Source: an uncultured Saprospiraceae bacterium (GTDB lineage: Bacteria; Bacteroidota; Bacteroidia; Chitinophagales; Saprospiraceae). Taken from it: a stretch of DNA of 6,449 nt. Every line of letters begins with the position of its first letter. The stretch's first letter is position 1. The position numbers were made by a program, and so were the translations under genes. Below are positions 6,131 through 6,449 of this stretch, one piece after another. The stretch spans positions 1-6,449 of the forward strand of contig CALEYL010000029.1 in assembly GCA_937926205.1 (NCBI GenBank). Direction: 5' to 3'. The notes under the pieces were generated by a model that saw only the letters and a list, made by a program, of their open reading frames with translations, ran no database searches and was not told the DNA's origin.

Positions 6131-6225
6131 TAAAGACATTTTTCGAGGCTAATTCCACGAAAAAATCAGAAAATTTTATTAATTTATTGTTCTAATAAAT
6201 TAAATTACAATTACTTATACCTGAC
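6131..6225 (-). promoter_or_regulatory. Shared upstream element, copy C (likely promoter/leader of the four-gene cluster)
   Basis: This is the most diverged of the three copies. The near end has taaagacattttt (6131-6143), comparable to aaaagacaatttt in copies A and B, then taattcc (6150-6156) where A and B have ttattcc. The far end has attaaattacaat (6199-6211), identical to copy A. The near edge is 93 bp upstream of the heme-binding-type gene start, against 112 and 81 bp for A and B. Being the only conserved feature upstream of the cluster, it is the best candidate for its promoter region, though no exact -33/-7 pair was assigned. Confidence 0.42.
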
Positions 6226-6261
6226 AATTCATTAACTAAGAGCTTGTTCGGGATTCTCTGA

Positions 6262-6296
6262 TTGGCTACGCCGAACTTATGTTTGGCTACGTCGAA
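6262..6296 (+). repeat. Direct repeat of a 14-bp unit
   Basis: Unit 1 is ttggctacgccgaa (6262-6275) and unit 2 is ttggctacgtcgaa (6283-6296), differing at one base and 21 bp apart. Unit 2 forms part of the left arm of the neighbouring inverted repeat. Confidence 0.6.
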
Positions 6297-6367
6297 TCTT
6301 CGATTTGAGCGAGGGTGAGGAAATTTTATTTTACACGAGGCGAAATCGAAGATTCGACGAAGTCAAA
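6282..6367. repeat. Long imperfect inverted repeat
   Basis: The left arm (6282-6306) pairs with the right arm (6343-6367) at 23 of 25 positions; the inner 17 bp (6290-6306 with 6343-6359) are perfect. The 36-nt spacer is 6307-6342. There is no T-run after the stem on either strand, and the spacer is long, so it is not a standard terminator. A further imperfect unit, attcaacgaag after attcgacgaag, continues the pattern to the right. It could be a dispersed intergenic repeat, a mobile-element remnant, or an RNA hairpin between two transcripts. Confidence 0.6.
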
Positions 6368-6449
6368 AAATTCAACGAAGCCTGCCTGCCAGCCGCTACG
6401 GTTTATACACAACTCAAAGAACGTATATTTGGAGCCAAAAAGGAAATGG
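6368..6449. other. Right-edge stretch, no gene identified
   Basis: Both strands are open through this short end. The plus frame reads ...V-Y-T-Q-L-K-E-R-I-F-G-A-K-K-E-M without a start codon inside the window. A minus frame is open from the edge to a stop near 6326. Neither is long enough or familiar enough to call; the minus frame could be the last codons of a gene lying to the right. Confidence 0.25.

Noticed and set aside
6365..6449. Start of an IS66-like transposase on the plus strand (L-K-E-R-I-F-G-A-K-K-E)
   Set aside because: The phrase vaguely recalls that family, but there is no start codon, no further sequence and no terminal repeat to support it.

Overview
The window most resembles a chromosomal segment of a Bacteroidota bacterium, perhaps of the Saprospiraceae/Cytophagales type. 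This is inferred from moderate GC, AT-rich intergenic DNA, genes without Shine-Dalgarno sequences, and a lipoprotein start with a Cys-Lys-Lys-Glu-Glu segment of the Bacteroidota surface-export kind. No rRNA, tRNA or CRISPR array was seen.

The core is a four-gene, minus-strand cluster read from right to left (6038 down to 994). Its genes are: (1) a heme-binding-type beta-barrel protein; (2) after 56 bp, a 718-residue VioB-like ferritin-fold protein that ends in a cysteine-rich CKGQ-type tail; (3) overlapping by 8 bp, a DUF692 protein of the MNIO family (multinuclear non-heme iron oxidative enzymes: MbnB, TglH, ChrH, BufB); (4) overlapping by 4 bp (ATGA), a DUF2063 protein of the BufC/HvfC type, the usual partner of such MNIOs. 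MNIO enzymes modify cysteines in ribosomally made precursors. No small precursor gene is present here, and the only protein with a precursor-like cysteine pattern is the ferritin-fold protein itself. My reading is that the MNIO/DUF2063 pair modifies the C-terminal tail of this large protein. That would make a post-translationally modified metalloenzyme or metal-binding protein rather than a secreted peptide. None of the four proteins has a visible export signal, so the system looks cytosolic.

The left flank (1-993) holds the first 26 codons of a minus-strand lipoprotein gene, a decayed lipoprotein-like start at 600, and two copies of a roughly 100-bp AT-rich element. A third, more diverged copy lies upstream of the four-gene cluster (6131-6225). 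All three copies sit 81-112 bp upstream of an ATG on the minus strand, so they may be a shared promoter or regulatory leader. The right flank (6226-6449) contains a long imperfect inverted repeat with short direct repeats and no gene I can name.
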